Of a stretch of DNA of 64,000 nt, positions 17,438 to 26,179 are shown piece after piece. The notes beneath the pieces were generated by a model. That model was not told the DNA's origin, did no database searches, and worked only from the letters and a program-made list of their open reading frames with translations. Source of the stretch: an uncultured Lachnospiraceae bacterium (GTDB taxonomy: Bacteria; Bacillota; Clostridia; Lachnospirales; Lachnospiraceae); contig URXX01000002.1 of NCBI GenBank assembly GCA_900551895.1, forward strand, positions 179,430-243,429, written 5' to 3'. How positions within the stretch are numbered: position 1 is the first letter of the stretch; each line of letters opens with the position of its first letter. Position numbers and translations under genes: made by a program.

Positions 17438-17848
17438 CTAGCAATGAAAATATTCAATTAATTCTTCTACTACCGATGCAATCAAAAAACTCATTGATGT
17501 GTTTCCAACTCCAACAATAATATTATTGCAATGATTCATCGGAATTAATAATTTTCTCGCCTCACTCTGACCAACGGCTTCTGCCATTTTCGGAGTTATT
17601 TCTCCATACATGGAATCGGCGATTGCAATTCCTACAGGTCCGATAATCACTTCTGCATTTCTGCATCCTACTACAACTGCGTTCTCGCCCGTCGCCGCAT
17701 GATTCGCTCCTGCTTTCAGCATGTTTGTTGTCGCCAGTGAATTTGTTCCTACCGCAGTTATGTCTGCCGAAGGAAATTCTTCTTTAACCGCTGACACAAG
17801 TTGTTTTCCCATACCGCCGCCCTGTGCGTCTATAATCAGTATTTTCAT
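17438..17848 (-). CDS. DUF3842 family protein
   Basis: Protein of 136 residues of the uncharacterised DUF3842 family. It begins MKILIIDAQGGGMGKQLV, a Gly-rich Rossmann-like strand-loop-helix, followed by alternating short strands and GPVGIAIADSMYGEITPKMAEAVGQSEA. No signal or membrane segment is seen. It lies immediately upstream of the nickel/lar operon, separated by a 200-base gap that holds the palindrome. GGAG precedes the ATG. A function in nickel or pincer-cofactor use is only suggested by position. Confidence 0.75.
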   Translation of the reverse strand: MKILIIDAQGGGMGKQLVSAVKEEFPSADITAVGTNSLATTNMLKAGANHAATGENAVVVGCRNAEVIIGPVGIAIADSMYGEITPKMAEAVGQSEARKLLIPMNHCNNIIVGVGNTSMSFLIASVVEELIEYFHC

Positions 17849-17931
17849 TTCTGTTCTCCGTTTCTTTCTTCTTTTATCTTATACAGTATAGCAGAACAGA
17901 CGGGTTACTGGCAACCCTGTCATAAAGTATC

Positions 17932-17960
17932 GGCGGCTATAAAAACCGCCGATATCCTGT
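17932..17960 (-). terminator. Hairpin after the EamA transporter gene
   Basis: TATCGGCGG and CCGCCGATA are perfect 9-base inverted arms around a nine-base loop, directly after the transporter stop. The following T run is weak on the minus strand, so efficiency is uncertain. Confidence 0.6.
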
Positions 17961-17966
17961 ATCCTT

Positions 17967-18848
17967 TTATTTTGCTTTTTTCTTCTTCAAGAATGATAAT
18001 TCTGTTTCTGCTATAATAATAGCCGCAAAAATCAAAACAAATCCCATGATAGAACGTGGTGTGAATTTTTCGTTGAAGAAAATTGCTCCAAATACAAGTC
18101 CGAAAATGTTTTCAAAACTTAAGATAATAGAAACACTTGTCGGATTTTCTGTTTTCTGTGCGATTGTCTGTAATAGGAAACAGAGTCCAGAACAAACAAT
18201 ACCAAGATATAATACTCCTCCGACTGCTGCCATATTCCATTCGATTGCTGCCGGATTTTCCATTGTTAATGTAAATACCCACGCTAAAACGGCACATACA
18301 ACAAACTGAAGCATTGTAATTAATCCAGGGTCTTTATCTTTACCCCATTTTGCAATAGCAATAATCTGTGCTGCCCAAAATACAGAACTGATGATAGAAA
18401 TGCTGTCACCGTAACTGATACTGAAGTTTCCTGCTACAGATACTAAAATAATACCAACCGCACACATTGTTGCTGCTATAACATGATAAATTTTCGGTTT
18501 CTCTTTTAAAATTAACCAACCAAGAAATGGTACAAATACACAGTATGCAGATGAAAGGAAATGACTCTTTCCCGGCATCTCAAGCATAACACCGATAGTC
18601 TGTGTAAAGTATGCCATAAACAGACATACACCAATAAAAATACCACTCTTTATGTAATCTTTATCAATTTGTTTTAACTTTTTAAAATTCGCCAGTGCTA
18701 AAATTATCCCCGCAACTGTAAAACGACAGGCAAGAAGTGTTCCTGCCGGTAATGTGTCCGTAGAACCTTTGATAACAACCATGGAACTTCCCCATGCAAC
18801 TGCTACGAACAATAGGGCTAACTTACCAAACATACTATTCTTCTTCAT
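17967..18848 (-). CDS. EamA/DMT-superfamily transporter
   Basis: Integral membrane protein of 293 residues with ten hydrophobic segments arranged as two EamA repeats. It begins KLALLFVAVAWGSSMVVIKG and repeats a similar pattern near residue 150. DMT transporters usually export amino acids or metabolites. It follows the ornithine cyclodeaminase-like gene by about 30 bases on the same strand and may export a related compound; that is inference. GGAG lies upstream of the ATG. Confidence 0.85.
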   Translation of the reverse strand: MKKNSMFGKLALLFVAVAWGSSMVVIKGSTDTLPAGTLLACRFTVAGIILALANFKKLKQIDKDYIKSGIFIGVCLFMAYFTQTIGVMLEMPGKSHFLSSAYCVFVPFLGWLILKEKPKIYHVIAATMCAVGIILVSVAGNFSISYGDSISIISSVFWAAQIIAIAKWGKDKDPGLITMLQFVVCAVLAWVFTLTMENPAAIEWNMAAVGGVLYLGIVCSGLCFLLQTIAQKTENPTSVSIILSFENIFGLVFGAIFFNEKFTPRSIMGFVLIFAAIIIAETELSFLKKKKAK

Positions 18849-18879
18849 AAATTATTCTCCATTCCTATACAACGAGGAA

Positions 18880-19986
18880 CTATTCCATTACACCAACACC
18901 TTTAGCAACACGGGTAATGAAGTCCTGAACATTAGTTACCATAGTTGTTGCCGACAAACTTCCTCTGTCTAAAAGTTTGTTTACAACGAATTCGTCTGCG
19001 TCAACTGTGTAAAGATATACAGGACGAATTGTTCCGTCTTTCAACACACGGAATGAAGGAGTCATGTTACCGACAGCAATTGTATGTAACATTGTTGCAA
19101 GACAGATAACTGTTGTTGCTTCCTTAACAATACCTCTCATTGCATTTGCCGCTTCATAAACGTTTCCGTATACTTCAGGAAGTGGTCCGTCATCACGGAT
19201 AGATCCCGCAAGAACGATTGGTACATTGTTATTTACGCAACTGCAGATAATGCCGTCATTCAAATCATAATCTTTCATAAACTGTGGAATAGAACCGCTT
19301 CTTCTTACTTTGTTCAATACATCCAAGTGATTGTAGTGTCCGTTTGGCTGTGACTTCTGTGTATAAATGTCCTGACCAAGCGCTGTATGTAATAATGCGC
19401 CTTCCAAATCATGTGTTGCTAACGCATTACCTGCCAAAAGACCGTGTGCGTATCCATTTTCAACAAGCGCCTGCATTGCTGCTCTTGCATTTGCATCAAA
19501 AGCGAAAGCAGGTCCCATTACCCATACAATCTTTCCGCCGTTTTCTTTTTCATGTTTTAATAATTCAAATAATTTGTCATAGTCGCGTGCATATGATGTT
19601 TCACGGCTTCTTCCCTGACGGAATACGAACTGGTCGTCTAATTTTTCTCCGGCCTCCTCAAATCCGTGACAGTGCATATATACGCCTTCCTCGCATCTTT
19701 CTGTTCTTCCAAGAAGTACTTTGTCACCTTTCTTGATGTTTCTTGCTTCAACAACTGCAAGATGTCCGTCATCACAGAGAATTACGCAAGAGTCCATACG
19801 GCTTTCCTCTGCAAGTTTCCATTCTCCGTTGATTTTAAAGTATTCAGGATACATAGATGTGCTGTGATAATATTCAGGCACTACTCCGTCCTTCTCCGCT
19901 TCTTCGTACTTAGCGTCCGGTGCGTTTACAAACATCTCCTGTGTAAAGTCCGGATGATGATACTTAGGCATTTCAAAATTTGACAT
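18880..19986 (-). CDS. Archaeal-type ornithine cyclodeaminase-like protein (LOR/SDH domain, TIGR00300)
   Basis: Protein of 368 residues matching the 'LOR/SDH bifunctional enzyme conserved domain' family. In methanogens and as the C-terminal part of cyanobacterial AgrE, related proteins make proline from ornithine. Recognised segments are HCHGFEE, the nucleotide-binding-like VWVMGPAFAFDANARAAM, GLLAGNALATHD, and GSIRDDGPLPEVYGN. The first 9 codons of the longest frame are dropped, since AGGAGG lies eight bases before ATG 19986. It stands alone, without the N-terminal arginine dihydrolase domain of AgrE. The exact reaction is not proven by motifs. Confidence 0.75.
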   Translation of the reverse strand: MSNFEMPKYHHPDFTQEMFVNAPDAKYEEAEKDGVVPEYYHSTSMYPEYFKINGEWKLAEESRMDSCVILCDDGHLAVVEARNIKKGDKVLLGRTERCEEGVYMHCHGFEEAGEKLDDQFVFRQGRSRETSYARDYDKLFELLKHEKENGGKIVWVMGPAFAFDANARAAMQALVENGYAHGLLAGNALATHDLEGALLHTALGQDIYTQKSQPNGHYNHLDVLNKVRRSGSIPQFMKDYDLNDGIICSCVNNNVPIVLAGSIRDDGPLPEVYGNVYEAANAMRGIVKEATTVICLATMLHTIAVGNMTPSFRVLKDGTIRPVYLYTVDADEFVVNKLLDRGSLSATTMVTNVQDFITRVAKGVGVME

Positions 19987-20119
19987 AATACTTACCTCCT
20001 TAGTTATATACATTATTTATGAATTTATAAATATTTCTGATATAAATTTAACATATATTTCATTTTCTTATTAGACAATTAACCTCTTTATTTCTGTATT
20101 TTACGTTTACTTTTATGCA

Positions 20120-20168
20120 AAAAAATCACAAATCCAGCATTTTTCAACTCTGTTTTTGTGATTTTTCA
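20120..20168 (-). terminator. Terminator of the tandem AraC gene
   Basis: On the minus strand AAAAATCACAAA and TTTGTGATTTTTTT form a 12-bp stem around a 24-base loop, ending in a run of seven T. It sits just after the regulator's stop codon. Confidence 0.75.
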
Positions 20169-20186
20169 ACATATTTCTGTTTTCTT

Positions 20187-21410
20187 TTATTGCATCTTTA
20201 CCGTCTTGCGAAATTCTCCTGCGGTTTTCCCTTTCAACTGCAGAAAATTTCTTGACAATGTTTTTTCCGTCTTATATCCTACCTCCAACGCAATCGTCAG
20301 CACACTTTTATCCGTTGTAAGCAGCAGTTGTGCCGCATGATTCACGCGGACAAAATTCAAAAATTCATTAAAGCTCATCTCTATCTGATAGGACAAAACT
20401 TTATTTAATTCTTTTGGCGACATTCTGAACGTATCGCTTACCGAATGCAACTGTAAATCTTCCGCATGATTTCGATAAATATATTCCACAATCTTGTAAA
20501 ACTCTTTTCTGTCCGCAATGCGGCATTTATCCCCGATAACCTGATATGTATTGCGAAACTCATTAGTTTTCATGCCCATTCGTGCCTTAAATACTTTACA
20601 CATATGAGCATCATCCGTAAATCCCATAATTTCTGCCAATTCACCTACTGTTAAATCTGTGTAGAGCAGATAATTAATCATTTTTCCGACACGCATTTCA
20701 TTCAGTAAATCAAAAAAAGACAAGCCCGTCGTATTTTTTATATAAGAACGAATTGCAGATTCACTCATATAAAATTTCTGAGACAGCATGGAAATCGTAA
20801 TCTTTTCATTTAAGTGCGTATACATGAACTGTAAAATTTCACTTCCGTCCACTGAAGTTTCTTTTGGAACTCTCCTATTGCTGCGAAGAAATGAAACCAA
20901 AATTTCTATCAGTTTATTTATGATATATACGTTACTGAATACTTCTTCCCCCTGCTCTTTTTCCTCTTCATTTATATAATGCAATTCGTTTGCTATCTGA
21001 TGAAACATATTTTGTATTTCTCTGTATTTTTCTTCTCCAAATGTAATGACCGGTGCTTTTCTCAGCGCCTGTGTAAAAGATAATTGTATTTTATCCGGAT
21101 TAAAAAATGTTTTTACCAGTTCATTAATTCTCTCAAAATGATATTGCACCACATAAAATTGAAGCGGTTTCTTCACCTCTGTGATTTCCGTAATCTGCCA
21201 CGGAAGTATGGATACTAAACTCCCTTTCGTTACAATGTATTCTTTATTATTTATCAGAATTTTTCCTACGCCTTCATTTACCAGCCAAAGTCTTGACATG
21301 GGATGAATTACCGGTTCCGTAACTTCTTCATAAACCTCCACTTCAAAATTACATATACAGTTATTCATATTATCAGAGGTATAGAGATTCTGAATTGGAA
21401 TAATTCCCAT
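20187..21410 (-). CDS. AraC-family regulator with two tandem HTH modules
   Basis: Transcription factor of 407 residues. Residues 1-130 look like a cupin-type sensor (HPMSRLWLVNEGVGKILINN). A full AraC helix-turn-helix pair spans about 185-285 (ITISMLSQKFYMSESAIRSY, then TVGELAEIMGFTDDAHMCKVFK). A second pair spans about 305-405 (LQLHSVSDTFRMSPKELNKV, then SVLTIALEVGYKTEKTLSRNF). Ordinary AraC proteins carry one such domain. It may control the cyclodeaminase/transporter pair downstream or the divergent ATPase gene. Confidence 0.85.
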   Translation of the reverse strand: MGIIPIQNLYTSDNMNNCICNFEVEVYEEVTEPVIHPMSRLWLVNEGVGKILINNKEYIVTKGSLVSILPWQITEITEVKKPLQFYVVQYHFERINELVKTFFNPDKIQLSFTQALRKAPVITFGEEKYREIQNMFHQIANELHYINEEEKEQGEEVFSNVYIINKLIEILVSFLRSNRRVPKETSVDGSEILQFMYTHLNEKITISMLSQKFYMSESAIRSYIKNTTGLSFFDLLNEMRVGKMINYLLYTDLTVGELAEIMGFTDDAHMCKVFKARMGMKTNEFRNTYQVIGDKCRIADRKEFYKIVEYIYRNHAEDLQLHSVSDTFRMSPKELNKVLSYQIEMSFNEFLNFVRVNHAAQLLLTTDKSVLTIALEVGYKTEKTLSRNFLQLKGKTAGEFRKTVKMQ

Positions 21411-21497
21411 TTCTTAACTCCTCCCAAACAACTCATTTCACATCGCTACCATTTCATAATAAACATATTCCCAACGTCTGTCAAATAGGACACGCTC

Positions 21498-21526
21498 TTG
21501 TTTTCTTTTCGCTTTTTCATTATACT
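21498..21526 (+). promoter_or_regulatory. Promoter of the ABC-class ATPase gene
   Basis: -35 TTGTTT (21498-21503), 17-base spacer, -10 TATACT (21521-21526), 35 bases before the ATG. Confidence 0.6.
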
Positions 21527-21561
21527 GTAAGAGAATAAAATTTATAAAAAGGAGTATATCG

Positions 21562-23244
21562 ATGTACAAATTACAAAAACAGTTAGCATCTATTCACCGT
21601 AAAAGTTATCCCGCCTACAAATCATTAAAAGGCGTTTACGATTTCAAAACTTATATGTTATCCATAGATCATGTGCAGGGAGATCCTTTTGCATCTCCTT
21701 CTGCCGTAAGCGTACGCATTCCCCATCGTCTTGCCGAATTTCCGGCACAATATTTTGACCGATACGACAAGAAAATTGCTCTTCAGGACTATCTGCTCCG
21801 CCTTTTCTCCAAGAAGATTACTGCATTTAGTTTCAAAGCAAAAGGCTCAGGGAAAAGCGGTCTTATTTCTACAAGCCAGTGCGGACAGAAAATTTTAGAA
21901 AGAACTGCCTGTGAATTTACCGATAAGGAAATTATTGTCCGCCTTGAAGTCGGATTTCCCGCTAACGGAAGAACGATAAACGCAACCGAATTAGAAAAAA
22001 TTTTCTTTGACTTTCTTCCCAAATGCATTGAGTCCGTATTCTACTATAAGAAGTTGAATGCTCAGGAAGTGATTTCCGTTATTCATCTCGCTGAAGACCA
22101 AACGGCTGTACGCAGACAGTTAGAAGAAAATAATTTAGTATGTTTCATTGCGAACGGCTCTATTCTTCCGAGAGAATCCGGCATCTCCGATAAACCGATG
22201 AAAAACGCCATTCCTTTTGAAAGTCCCTCTTCCCTACTCGTAGAACTTTCACTTCCCCGTGAAAGAAAAATAAAAGGTATGGGACTGAAAAAAGGAATTA
22301 CCCTTATCGTTGGCGGAGGTTACCACGGAAAATCCACATTATTAAACGCTATTGAAGCAGGTGTTTACAATCACATTAAAGGGGACGGCAGAGAGTATGT
22401 TATTACAAACGATACTGCCGTAAAACTTCGCGCAGAGGACGGCCGCTGTATTAAAAATGCAGATATTTCCCTTTTTATTAATGACCTTCCGAATAAGAAA
22501 GATACACACTGTTTCTCAACGGAAAATGCCAGCGGAAGTACATCACAATCCGCAAATGTTGTCGAGGCTATGGAAGCCGGAAGTCAGCTTTTCCTTATCG
22601 ATGAAGATACGTCTGCCACAAACTTTATGGTGCGTGACGAACTTATGCAAAGTATTGTCACTCGGGATAAAGAACCGATCACACCATTTTTAGAGCGTGT
22701 AACTGATTTGTATAAACAGTCCGGTATTTCCACCATTTTGGTTGCCGGAAGTTCCGGTTCGTATTTTTATGCGGCAGATACTATTTTGCAGATGGACTGC
22801 TACCGCACAAAGGAAATTACCGATAAAGTAAAAGAAAAATGCGACATGACAACTGCACCTTCCTTGTTCGCGCCGAATTATAAAACACCTAATTTTCAGC
22901 GAATGCTCTTTTCAAAACGACCAAATTTCCGCCCAAATGACCGAATTAAATTGAAATTTCACGGAAAAGATGCATTTCAAATTGACCGACAGACTGTAGA
23001 TTTGCGTTATGTGGAACAACTGGCAGACGCAGAGCAGACTGCCTGCCTTGCCTACCTATTAAAATATACCCTTTTACATTACGGCGGAAGCAAACAGACC
23101 GTTCAGGAAATTGTCACCGCATTGGCAAAGCAGATAAAAACAAAAGGGATTGCCTCCATATGCGACTCTTCTTATGTTTCTTTAGGGCTTGCTCTTCCGC
23201 GAGTACAGGAAATATATGCCTGCTTTAACAGATATAGAGAGTAA
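21562..23244 (+). CDS. Predicted ABC-class ATPase (PF09818-like)
   Basis: Cytoplasmic protein of 560 residues of the 'predicted ATPase of the ABC class' family, not a transporter subunit. Its Walker A is VGGGYHGKSTLL (near residue 250), and an ABC-like Walker B LFLIDEDTSATNFMVRDE lies near residue 350. DLYKQSGISTILVAGSSG follows as a conserved strand. The N-terminal 230 residues are the family-specific domain. AAAGGAG lies upstream of the ATG. The role is unknown; it is one of the few plus-strand genes in this part of the window. Confidence 0.85.
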   Translation: MYKLQKQLASIHRKSYPAYKSLKGVYDFKTYMLSIDHVQGDPFASPSAVSVRIPHRLAEFPAQYFDRYDKKIALQDYLLRLFSKKITAFSFKAKGSGKSGLISTSQCGQKILERTACEFTDKEIIVRLEVGFPANGRTINATELEKIFFDFLPKCIESVFYYKKLNAQEVISVIHLAEDQTAVRRQLEENNLVCFIANGSILPRESGISDKPMKNAIPFESPSSLLVELSLPRERKIKGMGLKKGITLIVGGGYHGKSTLLNAIEAGVYNHIKGDGREYVITNDTAVKLRAEDGRCIKNADISLFINDLPNKKDTHCFSTENASGSTSQSANVVEAMEAGSQLFLIDEDTSATNFMVRDELMQSIVTRDKEPITPFLERVTDLYKQSGISTILVAGSSGSYFYAADTILQMDCYRTKEITDKVKEKCDMTTAPSLFAPNYKTPNFQRMLFSKRPNFRPNDRIKLKFHGKDAFQIDRQTVDLRYVEQLADAEQTACLAYLLKYTLLHYGGSKQTVQEIVTALAKQIKTKGIASICDSSYVSLGLALPRVQEIYACFNRYRE

Positions 23245-23283
23245 TTACACAATGACAAACAGAGCATTGCCCTAATAAAAAGG

Positions 23284-23330
23284 CGTTTCTGAAATATTTC
23301 TTATCAAACAAATTAACTATTTCAGAAACG
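23284..23330. terminator. Bidirectional terminator between convergent genes
   Basis: CGTTTCTGAAATA and TATTTCAGAAACG are perfect 13-base inverted arms around a 21-base loop, between the ABC-class ATPase gene (plus) and the 116-residue gene (minus). Confidence 0.75.
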
Positions 23331-23337
23331 ACCATTT

Positions 23338-23688
23338 TCAATTTTTCTCTATATATTTCACGATTCTATCTACATTTCCACTTTCATATTCATCATGTGT
23401 TAACTTCAAACATTCCTCCATGTGAACACAACTATAGTCTATATAACCTGCAATATCTTCCGGAATCAGAAACAGACTTACTCCTTCACGTTTTAGAAAT
23501 TGTAAATCTCCGTGATTAACATCAATAACTACTTCTACTTCCTGATTTTTTGATGTAAGTGCGGACTGCAAATTTTCTTTTAATACAGTACTTCTCTTCT
23601 TTTTTAAAATATTAAAATGTCCGTCATGTCCGACTTGAGAATTTCTTCCATTAGTTACATATGGTATAATAGCAATTTTTTTTATCAT
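23338..23688 (-). CDS. Small cytoplasmic protein of unknown function
   Basis: Protein of 116 residues that I do not recognise. It begins KKIAIIPYVTNGRNSQVG and ends with a short acidic helix. Alternating hydrophobic strands (VEVVIDV, VSLFLIP) separated by helices give the look of a small alpha/beta domain. No signal or membrane segment is visible. AGGAG lies upstream of the ATG. It is alone on the minus strand between two terminators. Confidence 0.6.
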   Translation of the reverse strand: MIKKIAIIPYVTNGRNSQVGHDGHFNILKKKRSTVLKENLQSALTSKNQEVEVVIDVNHGDLQFLKREGVSLFLIPEDIAGYIDYSCVHMEECLKLTHDEYESGNVDRIVKYIEKN

Positions 23689-23807
23689 TTTTTTGCTCCT
23701 CCTCTTTCAGTTTTCTGCAAATTTTGATTACATTATATCATTTTTTTGAACCAATTCAACAATTTTCCCACTAGCGAACCGCCTTTCTCCATTTTTCTTA
23801 AAGATTA

Positions 23808-23840
23808 AAGGTGGCAACTTTTAACAGTTACCACCCCATT
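23808..23840 (-). terminator. Terminator of the cytolysin gene
   Basis: On the minus strand GGTGGTAACT and AGTTGCCACC form a ten-base stem with one mismatch, a six-base loop and a T-rich tail (TTTAATCTTT). It follows the cytolysin stop by about 30 bases. Confidence 0.7.
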
Positions 23841-23866
23841 ACCGATGACATGTACAAGTTTTAAAC

Positions 23867-25363
23867 TTATTTTACATCATTACTTACTTGCGGGTATAAA
23901 GTAGTTCCCCAAATAGTAATTGTTCTGTTTCCTGTAAGCGGAATATTGTATTGGTTATAGACCGTTCTCCACCATTCCCATGCAAGTCCCGTACACTCTC
24001 TTGCAAGAACATGCAGATTTCTGGCATTACCCGGAATTTGAATCGTTTCTCTCCAATGTGCCGTCAGACTATGTCCGCTCTTATCCCACACTTTATGGGT
24101 TAAAACTTCTTTGCCGGATTCATCATAATTGACTTCATCCCACTCCACTTCAAACTGGGCTACATATGCACCGGAATGATCTAATGTCAGAAAACTGTTT
24201 TCATATGATGTAGCGGTAGTCTGCACATACTGTGAAAAACTGGAAATCGTCGCCGGTGCATTATCTTTTAAAAAGTTTGTCGTATAAGAGATAGGAACTC
24301 CCGGACTCAATTTTCCATAACGTGCACCTTCCTGAATTAATTGTTTTAAATCCTCAACTTTTCCACTTACAACTTTACTTGCAGCGCCGGCATCTCCGCC
24401 CAAAATCACTGCGGTAAATGAAGTGTTTTTCAAAATATTCTCATATTCAGCATTACCGCTTACATCCACACCTTTTATCACTGCATTAAATGCACTCTGA
24501 ACCTTATTGCTCTTACTGTCTGTTTCTAATTTAATGTACATGGAACGACCATATGCAACATTAGAAACATATACCGGCGGATGCTCATTACTGATATTCT
24601 TCTTCATTAAGTCATCTGCCGATACTTGTTCTGCAAAGAAATCCTGCGGATTCTCCGGCATATCAATACCTACCGTATAATAAATTTGTTTGAAATTTAC
24701 AATCTGTACTTGACGCTCACCGGAATTAATCATATCAAAGTTCAAATTTAATGGAACGGCTATTTTTTCAAAAGAAGAGCCAAATTTTGTTTTTAACTGC
24801 GACATACTGTATGCCATAGTTTCACTGTATTGGAACTCTGCCGGTGTATTTGGATAGTCAGACGCATATTTTTCATTCCATGTGGCAAGAAGTTTATTCA
24901 CTCCTTCCCTTACACTGCTGTTTGTAGGAGACTGTACTACAGTATGGCTGTCCCCACCTTTCATACCCGGCAGATTAATACTTAAAGTCAGCGGAGCCCG
25001 TGCAGCCGAAACAATCGTCGGATTATTATCCAATAGATTCTGATCCGCCCTTAATATGGCACCGGCATAAATATTTGCACCGTTGGAATCCATTACAGAA
25101 ATATCTGCTGAATGATTTTCGATATTTTTCAATTCCCTGTGAAGTACGGTAAATCTTCCGTTTTGTATCATACTCTCAGTAGCAGGCGGATTTTTAATCT
25201 GTTCGCCTTCTCTGGTCAAAATGGATTGATTGTCATATGTAAGATTGTAAATAAAGGAATTAATATCATTGTTTTTGGCAAAAGCCGAAACTGATGTTGT
25301 CACCGTTAGAGTTGCCGCCAGCATAACCGATGATAAAACCCGAGTTAATTTTTTCTTTTTCAT
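23867..25363 (-). CDS. Cholesterol-dependent cytolysin (thiol-activated pore-forming toxin)
   Basis: Secreted pore-forming protein of 498 residues, close to perfringolysin O in length. A Sec signal peptide (KKKKLTRVLSS... ending SVSAFA) precedes the mature chain. The canonical undecapeptide ECTGLAWEWWR occupies residues 456-466. The Thr-Leu cholesterol-recognition pair is T488-L489 in WGTTLYP, 22 residues after the undecapeptide, as in perfringolysin O. SAFNAVIKGVDVSGN and FTAVILGGDA match the second membrane-inserting hairpin region. The protein should bind cholesterol in host membranes, oligomerise and form a beta-barrel pore. ATG 25363 has AAAGGAG upstream; 16 earlier codons are unsupported. 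No ligand-binding extension is visible. The gene appears monocistronic. Confidence 0.95.
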   Translation of the reverse strand: MKKKKLTRVLSSVMLAATLTVTTSVSAFAKNNDINSFIYNLTYDNQSILTREGEQIKNPPATESMIQNGRFTVLHRELKNIENHSADISVMDSNGANIYAGAILRADQNLLDNNPTIVSAARAPLTLSINLPGMKGGDSHTVVQSPTNSSVREGVNKLLATWNEKYASDYPNTPAEFQYSETMAYSMSQLKTKFGSSFEKIAVPLNLNFDMINSGERQVQIVNFKQIYYTVGIDMPENPQDFFAEQVSADDLMKKNISNEHPPVYVSNVAYGRSMYIKLETDSKSNKVQSAFNAVIKGVDVSGNAEYENILKNTSFTAVILGGDAGAASKVVSGKVEDLKQLIQEGARYGKLSPGVPISYTTNFLKDNAPATISSFSQYVQTTATSYENSFLTLDHSGAYVAQFEVEWDEVNYDESGKEVLTHKVWDKSGHSLTAHWRETIQIPGNARNLHVLARECTGLAWEWWRTVYNQYNIPLTGNRTITIWGTTLYPQVSNDVK

Positions 25364-25397
25364 AAATACTCCTTTCCATGTAGTAACATATGCGATC

Positions 25398-25455
25398 GCT
25401 TTATGTGTCAATTATAAATATTTTCTGCAATATTACAATTATTTCCGCATAAAGC
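25398..25455 (-). promoter_or_regulatory. Promoter region of the cytolysin gene with flanking inverted repeats
   Basis: Minus-strand -10 TATAAT (25416-25411) and -35 TTGTAA (25438-25433), 16-base spacer. A TTGACA follows just downstream. GCTTTATG (25398-25405) and its inverse CATAAAGC (25448-25455) flank the promoter symmetrically, a candidate operator pair. Confidence 0.5.
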
Positions 25456-25502
25456 AAGCGATATATACAAGGAAAAGAGTTTTTTTACATTTTACTTCTG
25501 CA

Positions 25503-26099
25503 TCAGCATATATGATTTCGTATAATTGCCCGAATACTCGCATTTAAGTATGGCTTTAATTCTTCGTAACTAATCGGGTCATTCTCTAATATTGTACTGT
25601 ACGATGTAGAACTTGCCAGTTCTATAATAAGAAATAACATTGTTTCCGGCGCCTGCAATTTTACCTCCGGCGTTTCTTCCAATAACTTATAAAACAATTC
25701 TTTGACCCCTGTTTTTTCTTCCTTACTTTCAATGGCCTGTCTAAAAATTCCCCAACTTAAATTTTTGGATACAAATTGTAAGACTGCCTTATTTTTCTGC
25801 ATTTCATCTAATACATAATCTACAATAAAAATTATTTTATCTTCAAACTCAGGAATCTGCGCTTTTTCTAACTCTCGATTTGCCGAGTGGAATAATCTGC
25901 TTGCCGTTTTTGCAATCAGCCTGTCCCTTATCTCGTATTTATCTTTAAAATATAAATAGAATGTCCCTTTTGCCACTCCTGCATTCTGCACAATATCATG
26001 AATGGACGTTTTGGAAATGCCTTTTGTCATAAATAAATCATAGGCACTTTCAAAAAGCGCATCCTCTTTCTGTTGTTTATTTTCTTCAACTTTTCCCAT
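25503..26099 (-). CDS. TetR-family repressor of the MMPL operon
   Basis: TetR-type regulator of 198 residues. The N-terminal helix-turn-helix reads GISKTSIHDIVQNAGVAKGTFYLYFKDK. The C-terminal helical domain is divergent, as usual for the ligand/dimer domain. It is transcribed away from the MMPL gene. Three 13-bp palindromes in the intergenic region overlap both promoters, so it very likely represses itself and the exporter. The ligand is unknown. Confidence 0.92.
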   Translation of the reverse strand: MGKVEENKQQKEDALFESAYDLFMTKGISKTSIHDIVQNAGVAKGTFYLYFKDKYEIRDRLIAKTASRLFHSANRELEKAQIPEFEDKIIFIVDYVLDEMQKNKAVLQFVSKNLSWGIFRQAIESKEEKTGVKELFYKLLEETPEVKLQAPETMLFLIIELASSTSYSTILENDPISYEELKPYLNASIRAIIRNHIC

Positions 26100-26132
26100 T
26101 TCTATCTCCCTCTTTTATCCGTTGTTTCCCCC

Positions 26133-26161
26133 ATTATAAAATTAAAATGACTAATAGTCAA
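26133..26161 (-). promoter_or_regulatory. tetR promoter overlapping operator 1
   Basis: Minus-strand -35 TTGACT (26161-26156), 17-base spacer, consensus -10 TATAAT (26138-26133). The -35 lies in operator 1. Confidence 0.75.
26148..26160. promoter_or_regulatory. TetR operator 1
   Basis: Perfect palindrome TGACTAATAGTCA, covering the -35 of the tetR gene. Confidence 0.8.
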
Positions 26162-26179
26162 CTTTTTATTGTAAAATTA

